This document shows positions 52,472-59,553 of a stretch of DNA of 64,000 bases, piece by piece. Both the position numbers and the translations under genes were made by a program. The notes beneath the pieces were generated by a model. That model saw nothing but the letters and a program-made list of their open reading frames with translations. It had not been told where the DNA came from and ran no database searches. This DNA comes from JBAZWV01 sp041660225. Lineage in GTDB: Bacteria; Patescibacteriota; Patescibacteriia; 2-12-FULL-60-25. The stretch covers positions 402,877 to 466,876 of the forward strand of contig JBAZWV010000001.1 of NCBI GenBank assembly GCA_041660225.1, read 5' to 3'. Position 1 is the first letter of the stretch. Each line of letters starts with the position of its first letter.

Positions 52472-53635
52472 TTACCCGGTCCAGTAATAGGCCATGATAC
52501 TAAAGTCGATCAGATCAACTTTTCCGTCACCGTTCAACCGTTCGAGTTCCGTCGGAATAAATGTCGTTCCGAGCGTTCGTTTGTACCAAAAGGCGGCGAT
52601 GGAAAAATCCACGAGGTTCACACGTCCATCACAATTCAAATCCGCTTTCGAACATTTCGGTTTTGGTTTTCCTTGTCCGGTTTCATTCACTTCAAATCCC
52701 ACCGCGAGACTGAACCCGCTCACCGTTCCGTTTAGCGCGGATTTTGACTTGGTCGTATGCGATCCATTTTCAATCACGCCGGTATTAAAGGCGTAGAGAT
52801 AGACACCATCACCCTCAGCATCCGTTTTCACGAAGACCGGTTCGGAGTTCACCTGGATCGTCACTTCTGAATCAGGCGCCGTTTGTCCAAAAATTGCCAC
52901 GCTCTCTCCCCGTTTCACGACGTCTTTATCGACCGCGATGGTTGGTGCAATAAAAATACCACTGATCGTCGCAATGGTTCCGGACGTTACCGAGATCGGA
53001 AAGGCAAAAATAGCCGAACGGATGCTCTTGCTGTCTTCCGCATACAACCCAAACGTATAACTTCCGGCCTGTAGACCTGTTATCTTCGCTAAAAATTTGC
53101 CGTCCGGACCGGCAATCGTCGTAAGAGCGATCTGCCCGTCTTTCAAAAGGACGATATCGCTCGCCGGATACGCACGTCCTGAAAATTCTGCGCCTGTTGG
53201 CGATACCGGTGGCGCTCCTCCTCCCCCACCCCCTCCACCGCCCCCGCCTCCACCCCCACCCCCTCCACCGCCTCCACATGCATTCGTCGTACATGACGCT
53301 GAGCACGTTGCGGGACACGTAGCGTTACTCGCACCGTTATCACACGTTTCTCCGCTCTCAATCACGCCATTTCCACACACAGGAGCAGGTGTAGGATCGG
53401 TATCATTGATGGGAACGCCGCTTCGTAGCGAATAATTCGTGCTTTCTCCGAGACCGACGATGGCATCAAGGGATGCCGTCATCAGATAATTTGATGAGCT
53501 GATATCTTTTACGGTCGGCGCAAACGAAGTACCAATATTGAGATAATTTGAGCTGGATTGATCAACGGCTAACGCAAAATGAGCGGTGGCAACCCCCAAA
53601 ATGATCAAAAAAAGAATAAATCCAGACCGCAACAT
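52472..53635 (-). CDS. Secreted dockerin-domain protein
   Basis: A 387-residue exported protein. Signal peptide (FILFLIILGVATAHFALA), then SSNYLNIGTSFAPTVKDISSSNYLMTASLDAIVG, and a Cys-rich motif CGNGVIESGETCDNGASNATCPATC like the repeat known from Myxococcus. A run of 20 glycines, two Ig/carboxypeptidase-regulatory-like segments (FSGRAYPASDIVLLKDGQIALTT; ESVAIFGQTAPDSEVTIQVN) and a C-terminal type I dockerin follow. Its first calcium loop is complete (DLNCDGRVNLVD). The second (RLNGDGKVDLID) has Arg at the first ligand position. ATG 53635 is preferred because it starts the signal peptide and lies 6 bases from an extended -10. As first gene of an operon with two cohesin proteins it is the likely ligand of both. 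Confidence 0.9.
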   Translation of the reverse strand: MLRSGFILFLIILGVATAHFALAVDQSSSNYLNIGTSFAPTVKDISSSNYLMTASLDAIVGLGESTNYSLRSGVPINDTDPTPAPVCGNGVIESGETCDNGASNATCPATCSASCTTNACGGGGGGGGGGGGGGGGGGGGAPPVSPTGAEFSGRAYPASDIVLLKDGQIALTTIAGPDGKFLAKITGLQAGSYTFGLYAEDSKSIRSAIFAFPISVTSGTIATISGIFIAPTIAVDKDVVKRGESVAIFGQTAPDSEVTIQVNSEPVFVKTDAEGDGVYLYAFNTGVIENGSHTTKSKSALNGTVSGFSLAVGFEVNETGQGKPKPKCSKADLNCDGRVNLVDFSIAAFWYKRTLGTTFIPTELERLNGDGKVDLIDFSIMAYYWTG

Positions 53636-53641
53636 GACGGA

Positions 53642-53650
53642 AATATAGCA
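53642..53650 (-). promoter_or_regulatory. Extended -10 of the cohesin-dockerin operon, leaderless-type
   Basis: TGCTATATT on the minus strand, 6 bases before ATG 53635. Confidence 0.5.
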
Positions 53651-54688
53651 TAAAAAACAGCACATCATCCCAACTCGGATACGATGTGCCGTTTTCGCAC
53701 GATCTGACTCTCAAGCATGGAGAGAACCAGGGTGCGCATTTTGTTTGGATTTTCTTTTCGCTTCAACGTCTACTTTGAAGGTAGATCAAGTTTAAACCAT
53801 AAAGATGGAAAGATGAAAAAGATCTCAACAAAGCGCAAATACTATTGAATGAAGCTAAATATTTTCTGTGGATATCCTGTGAACTCAAAATATTTCTGTT
53901 CTTTCTCAAAAAAATTCTTTTCTTCTCGTTCATTGATGCGATCAGCGACCACAAGAGTCTACATAGAGCTGAGAGAGGCACGTTCGTCCTCAAAGCATAA
54001 AGGATTCACATTTGAAGCTGCCTTTGAGCTTAGAGAGGAATGGAGGCAAAAGAAACTGTCCTTGCCTATTGCGGTAGGATAGCCCATCGCAGAGGTAGGT
54101 GGGCGCCGCTCCTTCTTTCGTCGCTCTGAGGAGTCAGACGATGAAGCAATCTTGCAGCCTCTGTCTGATGGATCAAGGTTGCTACGCAGAGGCTCACAAC
54201 GACGAATTGAGAGATAGACGAGAGCTGCGATATGTCTTTCATCTTCTTCCTTCATATATCCCCGCCGCCCCTTCTATCATCCCCATCTCGTCCTCCCTTA
54301 ACATTGTCATCCGGAACGAAGTCCGGCGCAGTCGAGGGATCTGTTTTTTTCAGAACGGATTTAAACAGATCTCTCCACTCCGCTATCGCTGCGGTCGGGA
54401 TGACGAGCAGGAGTGACAGACGAAAAAATCTCGATGAACGATATCTCTTATAACGCACGATCCCGGCACATGGCCGGGATCGAGACGTATTTTTGTTTGG
54501 CTGTTTTTTCGCTCCAGGGTGGCGGAGGGTTTTTTTGGTCAACTATTCGCGATGGGTGGGTGGGAAAGAATGAAAGAGCGGTACGAATATTTGACTTGAT
54601 GACATTGTATCTCGATGTTGTTCAATAACAGAATCTTCTCTCGGTTGAGAGAAGATTTAATGTTTCATTGATTGTGGATAAGCTGACG
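53651..54688. other. Gene-poor kilobase
   Basis: I see no convincing gene on either strand. The left 300 bases are AT-rich with scattered short repeats (GATGAAAAAGATC type). The middle holds GAGAGAGG-type purine tracts. A dispersed palindromic element occupies 54306-54404. Further hairpins are CGATCCCGGC-ACATG-GCCGGGATCG (54458-54482) and AATCTTCTCTC-GGTT-GAGAGAAGATT (54632-54657), neither followed by a T run. Three sites resemble DnaA boxes in and near this stretch (TGTGGATAT at 53868, TGTGGATAA at 54673, TGTGGACAA at 55607). Confidence 0.6.
54306..54404. repeat. Dispersed palindromic repeat element
   Basis: The 99-bp stretch starts GTCATCCGGAACGAAGTCCG and ends GCTGCGGTCGGGATGAC, with inner CAGTCGAGGGATCTG and CAGATCTCTCCACTCCGC arms. 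It folds end to end like the widespread intergenic elements that begin GTCATCC and end GGATGAC in many bacterial genomes. A frame crossing it should not be annotated as protein. Confidence 0.65.
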
Positions 54689-54838
54689 TCATCCGGCCCA
54701 TACGGCTTCTCCACCGGAAAAAACATATGCCAACGAGATAACGACGATGACGGCAAAGAGGAGTGCGTGCCAGTGCGCCACGTGCTCCAGCCAGTAGACC
54801 AAATTGGGTTCGACGCGATGGTCGTCATGCTTCTTCAT
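54689..54838 (-). CDS. Small membrane protein (49 residues)
   Basis: A short gene: MKKHDDHRVEPNLVYWLEHV, then a membrane segment HALLFAVIVVISLAYVF and a short tail SGGEAVWAG. The His-rich N terminus would face the cytoplasm. Evidence for reality is the clean single-TM topology and an extended -10 (TGGTATGAT) exactly 6 bases before the ATG. No homolog recognised. Confidence 0.6.
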   Translation of the reverse strand: MKKHDDHRVEPNLVYWLEHVAHWHALLFAVIVVISLAYVFSGGEAVWAG

Positions 54839-54844
54839 GCCGAC

Positions 54845-54853
54845 ATCATACCA
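54845..54853 (-). promoter_or_regulatory. Extended -10 of the 49-residue membrane protein, leaderless-type
   Basis: TGGTATGAT on the minus strand, 6 bases before ATG 54838 and just after the terminator of the upstream hexapeptide gene. Confidence 0.45.
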
Positions 54854-54856
54854 AAT

Positions 54857-54884
54857 AAAAAAATCCCCGATAGAGATCGAGGAT
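54857..54884 (-). terminator. Intrinsic terminator of the hexapeptide-repeat gene
   Basis: On the minus strand, ATCCTCGAT-CTCT-ATCGGGGAT (one T-G pair) followed by seven T, immediately after the stop codon. Confidence 0.85.
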
Positions 54885-54885
54885 G

Positions 54886-55566
54886 TTACGAGCGACGACG
54901 GTTCTTGGGAGTGCTCGCTTCAGGAAGAACGACGCCAGACTTGATGCGTTCATCGGGAGCAAGAATAACTCCCGCACCGCATGTGACTCCGGCACTGATT
55001 CGCGCCCTATCACCGACAAAGACACCGAGCTCAACCATCTTTGTATCCGTCTCTTCGTATCGGACGCTCTCCGTCTCAAACGGGGACGCCTCAAGATTCA
55101 CACCGGATCCCACCAAGGCACCTCGTCCAATAATGGAGTGAGTGATGCGGGTTCCGTAGACGATTTTTGCGCCGGGCAGGAGGATCGAGTGCTTTATCCG
55201 ACACCCAACCCCCACCATGACACCGTCTCCGATCCAGCACGGACCCGTAATAACAGTGCCTTTTCGGACTTTTACGTCCTTTCCGAAGATAGAAGGCCCG
55301 AAAATCTCCGTATTTTCATCACTTTTCAAATCTTCCGCGTTCCGAACATGCACTCTCCCGAAGGTTGCGATGGTTCCATGCGCGCCTTCCATCTTCTCGG
55401 AATCTAATTCGGGAAAATGAGCCGGCCACTTGGAAGGATCTTTTTTGCAATCATCCATGAAGCTGAAGAACCGTACCAACGCCTGCCAAGGGTACTCATC
55501 CGGTCGAATAAACTCCTCTTCGTACGGCGTCAAATTCTGAAAAATGTCCGCATTCTTAGGGATCAT
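54886..55566 (-). CDS. Left-handed beta-helix (hexapeptide-repeat) protein, nucleotidyltransferase-type
   Basis: A 226-residue protein with an N-terminal helical part (IFQNLTPYEEEFIRPDEYPWQALVRFFSFMDD) and then hexapeptide repeats from residue about 90 on (IFGPSIFGKDVKVRKGTVITGPCWIGDGVMVGVGCRIKHSILLPGAKIVYGTRITHSIIGRGALVGSG...GVFVGDRARISAGVTCGAGVILAPDERI). This fits the acyltransferase half of GlmU- or glucose-1-phosphate thymidylyltransferase-like proteins without the pyrophosphorylase domain. A sugar-nucleotide or acyltransferase role is likely but unproven. ATG 55566 is chosen because AAAGGAAG lies 4 bases upstream; an upstream in-frame start at 55614 overlaps the promoter. Confidence 0.83.
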   Translation of the reverse strand: MIPKNADIFQNLTPYEEEFIRPDEYPWQALVRFFSFMDDCKKDPSKWPAHFPELDSEKMEGAHGTIATFGRVHVRNAEDLKSDENTEIFGPSIFGKDVKVRKGTVITGPCWIGDGVMVGVGCRIKHSILLPGAKIVYGTRITHSIIGRGALVGSGVNLEASPFETESVRYEETDTKMVELGVFVGDRARISAGVTCGAGVILAPDERIKSGVVLPEASTPKNRRRS

Positions 55567-55593
55567 TTTCTTCCTTTCAAACGAACCGAGGCA

Positions 55594-55622
55594 ACTGTAT
55601 TTCCCTGTGGACAACCTGTCAA
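55594..55622 (-). promoter_or_regulatory. Consensus promoter of the hexapeptide-repeat gene
   Basis: On the minus strand, TTGACA, 17 bases, TACAGT. The spacer contains TTGTCCACA, one base from a DnaA box. Confidence 0.6.
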
Positions 55623-55625
55623 CAA

Positions 55626-55655
55626 AAGAAAAAGCCGATCTGTTTCCAGATCGGC
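55626..55655 (-). terminator. Intrinsic terminator of the Gly-rich lipoprotein gene
   Basis: On the minus strand, GCCGATCTG-GAAA-CAGATCGGC followed by TTTTTCTTTT. Confidence 0.9.
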
Positions 55656-55677
55656 GTATGAAGAAGTTTTTTACCGT

Positions 55678-57306
55678 TTAAGGCGTGCCACCGATGCCAC
55701 CAGATCCACCAGCCGAAGCGCCACCAGATCCAGCGCCTCCGCCTCCATCGCCTGGAGGAGGCGCTGAAGGAAGAACGGGGACGGCTTGTGTGACTCCGGT
55801 GAGACTCGTCGCGACAATCAGGTTTGCCTGATTGTCGTAGGTGAGATCCACATGGAGACCTGCGCCGAGAAACGTCCTGTCGATTCCCAGATTCCGCTCC
55901 AGAACACCCGTGATGCTAACCGCATTGAGGACGTCCGCGTAGATGTCTCCCTCCCCCAGATCGAACCAATCGACGAGAGCAAGGGCGTTTTCATCCCAGT
56001 ACGCGATCGTTGGCCTCGTCAGGATCGTATCGCAGTTATGATTCGCGGTTGCGGACTTCACCACGTAAATGATGTTGTTCGGCGCTTCCACGAGACTTGA
56101 GAGAAGAACGTTACCAGGCGTGGTGAAAAGCTCGGTAACGGTTGATCCGTCGATCGCGACTTTGTAGACCTTGCCTGCGAGACGATCGCTCACGAGGATC
56201 GAACCGTCTTGCGCGAGCGCGATAGCGTTCGTCGTTCCGGCAAGGAAGTACGAGTCAGCGCTCGCTGGAGTGCTGTTTTGCGCCAGCACGCGACTGCCAC
56301 CGGAGATGCTCGCGAGTTCCGTGATCATCTGGGTCGCAGGGTCGAACGTCTGGATGTGGATGGGCTCCGCTTCCACGAGATTCCCCGGATCGTTGTTCGC
56401 CCCGTTCCATGAACCTGCCGTAAACGTGCGCATCGTCGCGAAGACGAGAACGCCGCTTGGCAGGGCCATGAGCCCGGAAACTCCCAGCGAACCGAGATCG
56501 AAATCCGTTCGCGTTTGTGTCGCTATGTTGTACGAAATGAGCGTATTGCTCACGTTCGACACGGCATACACGATTCCGCCGACCGACGCCGTCTTGAGCG
56601 CGATGCCCGAGATGAGACGCACGGGACCGCCGTTGATGAGCAGCTGGGTGTTCGGTGGAAGCACGGTGTTGTTCCCGAAGAACGTCGAGAGATCATCCCC
56701 TGTGAAGAGATCGACCTGGACGAGATCCCCGGTGCAGTCGCCTTGGAAGATCGAACCGAATGAAATCGGCGCGTTCGTCATGGCACATGTATCGCCGTTC
56801 TCGTCCCCCGGTTCAAGAACCGGAAGCGTGGCGACAAGAATGGGAATGTTGTCTGCGGTTTCGAAGGTCGGTTGCTCGGCGACGTACGAAGACGGGCAAT
56901 AGCCTGCCGGAGGAGCGCCACCCACATCGGGAGCGCCTCCATTTCCGCCGGACCCACCGCCTCCTTCGAACCCGATGCACTGTCCGCCCATGGTCTTGAT
57001 CTTGCCGTCGAGTTCGACGTGCTTCGAGAGACCTTGTGCGAAGGGCATCCCCTGTCCGAACGTGTGCGGTGCTCCGGGAACGCCCGGTCCTTCCGGCCAC
57101 ACGGGAGGATCAACCGGACTTCCGCCCTGGCCTGATCCGCCGTTTGCTCCGACATTCTCGCTACCGCCAGCTCCGACATTGATGGAATTTCCATTTCCGC
57201 CGGACCCGCCGACATTTTTCGTACCACCGGTAGGCGTCTCCTCATCGTCGCAGCTTGCGGCGAAGAGGAAAGACGCCACCGCTAGGATGATGAGCTTTTT
57301 CGACAC
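55678..57306 (-). CDS. Gly-rich lipoprotein with beta-propeller-like domain
   Basis: A 542-residue predicted lipoprotein starting with GTG (57306), with AAGGAGA 8 bases upstream. The signal ends in the lipobox FAASC, then CDDEETPTGGTKN and a Gly/Asn/Ser linker rich in GGSGG and VGAGG, the composition of many Myxococcota lipoproteins. Residues about 130-500 form repeated strands (VRLISGIALKTASVGGIVYAVSNVSNTLISYNIATQTRTDFDLGSLGVSGLMALPSGVLVFATMRTF...AIALAQDGSILVSDRLAGKVYKVAIDGSTVTELFTTPGNVLLSSLVEAPNNIIYVVKSA), as in SMP-30/NHL propellers. The C-terminal end returns to GGAGSGGASAGGSGG. Its promoter belongs to the TTGACAAAA family. Possible acquisition from a myxobacterium-like donor. Confidence 0.82.
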   Translation of the reverse strand: MSKKLIILAVASFLFAASCDDEETPTGGTKNVGGSGGNGNSINVGAGGSENVGANGGSGQGGSPVDPPVWPEGPGVPGAPHTFGQGMPFAQGLSKHVELDGKIKTMGGQCIGFEGGGGSGGNGGAPDVGGAPPAGYCPSSYVAEQPTFETADNIPILVATLPVLEPGDENGDTCAMTNAPISFGSIFQGDCTGDLVQVDLFTGDDLSTFFGNNTVLPPNTQLLINGGPVRLISGIALKTASVGGIVYAVSNVSNTLISYNIATQTRTDFDLGSLGVSGLMALPSGVLVFATMRTFTAGSWNGANNDPGNLVEAEPIHIQTFDPATQMITELASISGGSRVLAQNSTPASADSYFLAGTTNAIALAQDGSILVSDRLAGKVYKVAIDGSTVTELFTTPGNVLLSSLVEAPNNIIYVVKSATANHNCDTILTRPTIAYWDENALALVDWFDLGEGDIYADVLNAVSITGVLERNLGIDRTFLGAGLHVDLTYDNQANLIVATSLTGVTQAVPVLPSAPPPGDGGGGAGSGGASAGGSGGIGGTP

Positions 57307-57366
57307 GATTACGTTCTCCTTGTTGTGGCTTCTCCTGAACCATTCAGGTGTGAAGGTACTGATCCG

Positions 57367-57395
57367 AAGATAGCAAAAAACGGCCGTTTTGTCCA
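57367..57395 (-). promoter_or_regulatory. TTGACAAAA-type promoter of the Gly-rich lipoprotein gene
   Basis: On the minus strand, TGGACA followed by AAA, 17-base spacer ending in TGC, and TATCTT. Confidence 0.6.
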
Positions 57396-57405
57396 GCCAT
57401 CCAGG

Positions 57406-58398
57406 TTATTCCCGGATAAAAGACAGAATGGCCGCAGCGAGTGCGTTCGGATCATGGCGGAAGAGGCTGCGACGCAAAACGTCGCCCTTCACCGGTTCCG
57501 TGACTTCGTTTGAAATGAGCGGCCAACGACTGATGCGCTGGAGGTGAACCTTGACCAGATCGTCTTGAACGAGAAACTCTCCTTCTTTCTCATACAACGC
57601 GAGAAGTTCGTCCGACGGAACTTCCGTGTTCACAATGATGTTGCGAATCTTTGCCGGATCGCAGTGCGCCTGCACCACGTCTCGAAAATGAGAGACCTTG
57701 AAGCCGTCCGTCTGTCCCCGCTTCGTCATCAGATTCACAATGTACGTCAGTCTCCCCTTACTTTCTGCGAGCGCTTCCTTGATGCCGTCCACGAGCAGAA
57801 TCGGAATCACGCTCGTGTATAAATCGCCGGGACCGAGCACGATGAGATCCGCCGTGCGGATCGCCTCGAGTGCGTCGGGATTCACATCCACGGGCGACGT
57901 GAGCTTGCAGTGTCGAATTGCTGCGCGCGGCTCTGTTGCGTTATCGATGGCGTGCTCCCCGTTGATGACTTCTCCGTCTTCAAGATGAACCGTGAGGTCC
58001 GTCGCCTGCGTCGTGACAGGGATGATCTTCCCCTGCACGTTCAGAATGCGACACACCTCTGCGATCGCCTTGATCGGGTCTTCGAGAATCGCCGAGAGCG
58101 TCGAGATGAGAAGGTTGCCGAGCGGATGGCCGTTCAACGTTCCTTCGCTCATCCGATGCATGAACAATGTGCGCGTCTTGTCTTCCGTTTCAGCGAGCGC
58201 AACGATCGCCTGACGCAGATCTCCCGGCGGAAGAACACCGAGCTCGTCGCGCAGCGTTCCGGATGAACCGCCGTTATCCGCCATTGAAATGATTGCCGTC
58301 AGATCGACCGCGCACGTGCGCTTGAGTCCGGTCAACACGGTATATGTTCCGGTGCCGCCACCCATCACAACGACGCGTTTCCGTTTTTCTTGATCCAT
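57406..58398 (-). CDS. yvcK: YvcK/GlmR-type gluconeogenesis factor (CofD-like fold)
   Basis: A 330-residue cytoplasmic protein that in Firmicutes binds UDP-sugars and tunes the flow of carbon into cell-wall precursors. Motifs: VVVMGGGTGTYTVLTGLK at the N terminus, IISMADNGGSSGTLRDELGVLPPGDLRQAIVAL, GHPLGNLLISTL, VCRILNVQGKIIPVTT, VLGPGDLYTSVIPILLVDGI and YIVNLMTKRGQTDGF. Full family length. AGGAGA lies 5 bases before ATG 58398. The promoter is divergent and back to back with that of the gene at 58523. Link to the window: the surface-protein load implies an active envelope pathway. Confidence 0.95.
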   Translation of the reverse strand: MDQEKRKRVVVMGGGTGTYTVLTGLKRTCAVDLTAIISMADNGGSSGTLRDELGVLPPGDLRQAIVALAETEDKTRTLFMHRMSEGTLNGHPLGNLLISTLSAILEDPIKAIAEVCRILNVQGKIIPVTTQATDLTVHLEDGEVINGEHAIDNATEPRAAIRHCKLTSPVDVNPDALEAIRTADLIVLGPGDLYTSVIPILLVDGIKEALAESKGRLTYIVNLMTKRGQTDGFKVSHFRDVVQAHCDPAKIRNIIVNTEVPSDELLALYEKEGEFLVQDDLVKVHLQRISRWPLISNEVTEPVKGDVLRRSLFRHDPNALAAAILSFIRE

Positions 58399-58442
58399 GA
58401 GATCTCCTGAACGTACGTCCCCGACACTTCATCGGGATCGGT

Positions 58443-58503
58443 AATTCACCACAGATCGCCCCTTCCGTCAACGGTTGACGAGGAGACTGTTTCGTGGTTT
58501 ATT
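58443..58503. promoter_or_regulatory. Divergent back-to-back promoters with palindromic -35 region
   Basis: Minus strand: TTGACG (58466-58471), 17 bases, TGAATT (58443-58448), serving yvcK. Plus strand: TTGACG (58475-58480), 17 bases, TTTATT (58498-58503), serving the gene at 58523. Together the two -35 boxes form the perfect 15-base palindrome CGTCAACGGTTGACG. Confidence 0.55.
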
Positions 58504-58522
58504 TTGCAAACGGAGGTTCAAG

Positions 58523-58882
58523 ATGTGGGACCCGTACATCATCATTTCCATCGCCATTCTCATCGTGATCCTTCGATACGTTACGCATCGCGCACTGGAG
58601 AAGGCGCGGGAACGAAAAAAAAGCGAACGTGACGTGGTCTTTCACCTGCTGCTCCGACAACACCGAATCAGCGAACACGATCTCATCGTGTTCTCGAAGG
58701 GCCGGTTCGATGACGAATCTGCACAACGTCTTCTCCAGGACTTGGAAGAAGAGGATCTCATCGAGCAAGCGCCTGATGATTCCAGCATGGAAGATCGCGA
58801 AGATCTGCCCGTCCCCTTATATCGTCTCACCGATATCGGGAAGCGCGTCGCCAAGCTCTCCACGCAAGAAGTTATCGGTTAA
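58523..58882 (+). CDS. Membrane-anchored winged-helix-like protein
   Basis: A 119-residue protein with an N-terminal membrane segment (YIIISIAILIVILRYVT) and a charged helix (RALEKARERKKSERD). A compact domain (VVFHLLLRQHRISEHDLIVFSKGRFDDESAQRLLQDLEEEDLIEQA...VPLYRLTDIGKRVAKL) reads like a winged helix, the end (LYRLTDIGKRVA) being the typical wing. GGAGG lies 7 bases before ATG 58523. A membrane-tethered regulator is possible, but the DNA-binding helix is acidic, so protein contact is also possible. Confidence 0.75.
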   Translation: MWDPYIIISIAILIVILRYVTHRALEKARERKKSERDVVFHLLLRQHRISEHDLIVFSKGRFDDESAQRLLQDLEEEDLIEQAPDDSSMEDREDLPVPLYRLTDIGKRVAKLSTQEVIG

Positions 58883-58954
58883 CGTGCCGTTCACACTCTG
58901 AGCGGCTTTTTTATATAAAAATGGCATCAGTTGAAGCAATAACTCCTCTTAGGG

Positions 58955-58983
58955 TTGACAAAATCCCTGTTTTGTGCTATATT
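58955..58983 (+). promoter_or_regulatory. Strong TTGACAAAA-type promoter
   Basis: TTGACA, AAA, 17-base spacer ending in TGC, TATATT. It is the best consensus promoter in the window and drives the two tiny overlapping genes that follow. Confidence 0.75.
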
Positions 58984-59034
58984 TTATCGTCAAAATAAAA
59001 AGGTTCTGTGCGCAAAAAGCGCGGAAAGGCTCCC

Positions 59035-59172
59035 ATGTTCCTTCACATGTTCGGCTGTGCCGTATTCTTACTTCTCTGTATCATCGGACTCCTCGTCGGT
59101 CAGTACGACGAAATCTACTTCATGCTCGCCGCGCGATACGCGGAGAAAGACAAGGAAAACAAGAATGGCTAA
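59035..59172 (+). CDS. Small membrane protein (45 residues)
   Basis: MFLHMFGCAVFLLLCIIGLLVGQ is a single membrane segment, followed by a charged tail YDEIYFMLAARYAEKDKENKNG. GGAAAGG lies 6 bases before the ATG. Its stop codon overlaps the start of the next gene by 8 bases, which suggests translational coupling. Unknown function. Confidence 0.7.
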   Translation: MFLHMFGCAVFLLLCIIGLLVGQYDEIYFMLAARYAEKDKENKNG

Positions 59173-59359
59173 GCCTCTCGGTCCCTTCGAAAAAGCAGCA
59201 CGCAAGCGTGATCGCCTTCTTGCCCAGGGCAAGATCAAAGAAGCGCACGCTGCGTTCGACGGTCAGATCTTCAGCTTGTTCGTCCAAGGCTGCGTGTCAC
59301 AATACAGCGGCGATCTCCCGACTCCACCCCGGCAGAGAAGGTCTTCCAAGAAGCCGTAA
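59165..59359 (+). CDS. Small basic soluble protein (64 residues)
   Basis: MAKPLGPFEKAARKRDRLLAQG and so on, a basic helical protein ending in PPRQRRSSKKP. AAGGAAAAC lies about 8 bases before the ATG, inside the preceding gene. The two proteins are probably made together; a membrane peptide and a basic partner could form a small envelope or regulatory complex. No family recognised. Confidence 0.7.
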   Translation: MAKPLGPFEKAARKRDRLLAQGKIKEAHAAFDGQIFSLFVQGCVSQYSGDLPTPPRQRRSSKKP

Positions 59360-59365
59360 CATTTC

Positions 59366-59432
59366 GCCGGAGCCATCAATCTGATGCGCTCCGGCCGATT
59401 CCCGAAACCAGCAGCATTCCGTTGTTGGTTTC
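59366..59432 (+). other. Two strong hairpins after the small-protein operon
   Basis: First hairpin: GCCGGAGC-CATCA-ATC-TGATG-C-GCTCCGGC (59366-59395). Second: GAAACCA (59404-59410) with TGGTTTC (59426-59432). Neither is followed by a T run, so they may be RNA-stability elements or part of the leader of the downstream gene. Confidence 0.55.
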
Positions 59433-59471
59433 AGAGATCGATCCAACGAACCCTCACAAAGGAGAAACCTC

Positions 59472-59498
59472 ATGCGCTATCCCAGCCCTCGGGCATAG
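59472..59498 (+). CDS. Possible 8-residue leader peptide
   Basis: MRYPSPRA with the perfect Shine-Dalgarno AAAGGAG 7 bases upstream, followed by the hairpin GCGTAG-ATTAT-CTACGC (59513-59529) and then the Cys-rich protein gene. This layout recalls attenuator or arrest peptides, but the ORF is so short that chance is possible. Confidence 0.35.
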   Translation: MRYPSPRA

Positions 59499-59553
59499 GA
59501 TCTAAAGACTCAGCGTAGATTATCTACGCCGTCTGCTGATCCGGAAAGTCAGC

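Noticed and set aside
53097..53435. Plus-strand polyproline frame
   Set aside because: Mirror image of the glycine run in the dockerin protein.
54099..54416. 105-codon plus-strand frame in the gene-poor kilobase
   Set aside because: Its second half is the translated GTCATCC-type palindromic element; no ribosome site or conserved domain.
54458..54482. Hairpin CGATCCCGGC / GCCGGGATCG as a terminator
   Set aside because: No T run on either side and no gene ends nearby; kept only as part of the gene-poor region.
53868..55615. Possible replication origin
   Set aside because: Three DnaA-box-like nonamers in the same orientation and an AT-rich patch are suggestive, but there is no dnaA or dnaN gene, the boxes are widely spaced and two have mismatches. 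A GC-skew plot of the full genome would decide.
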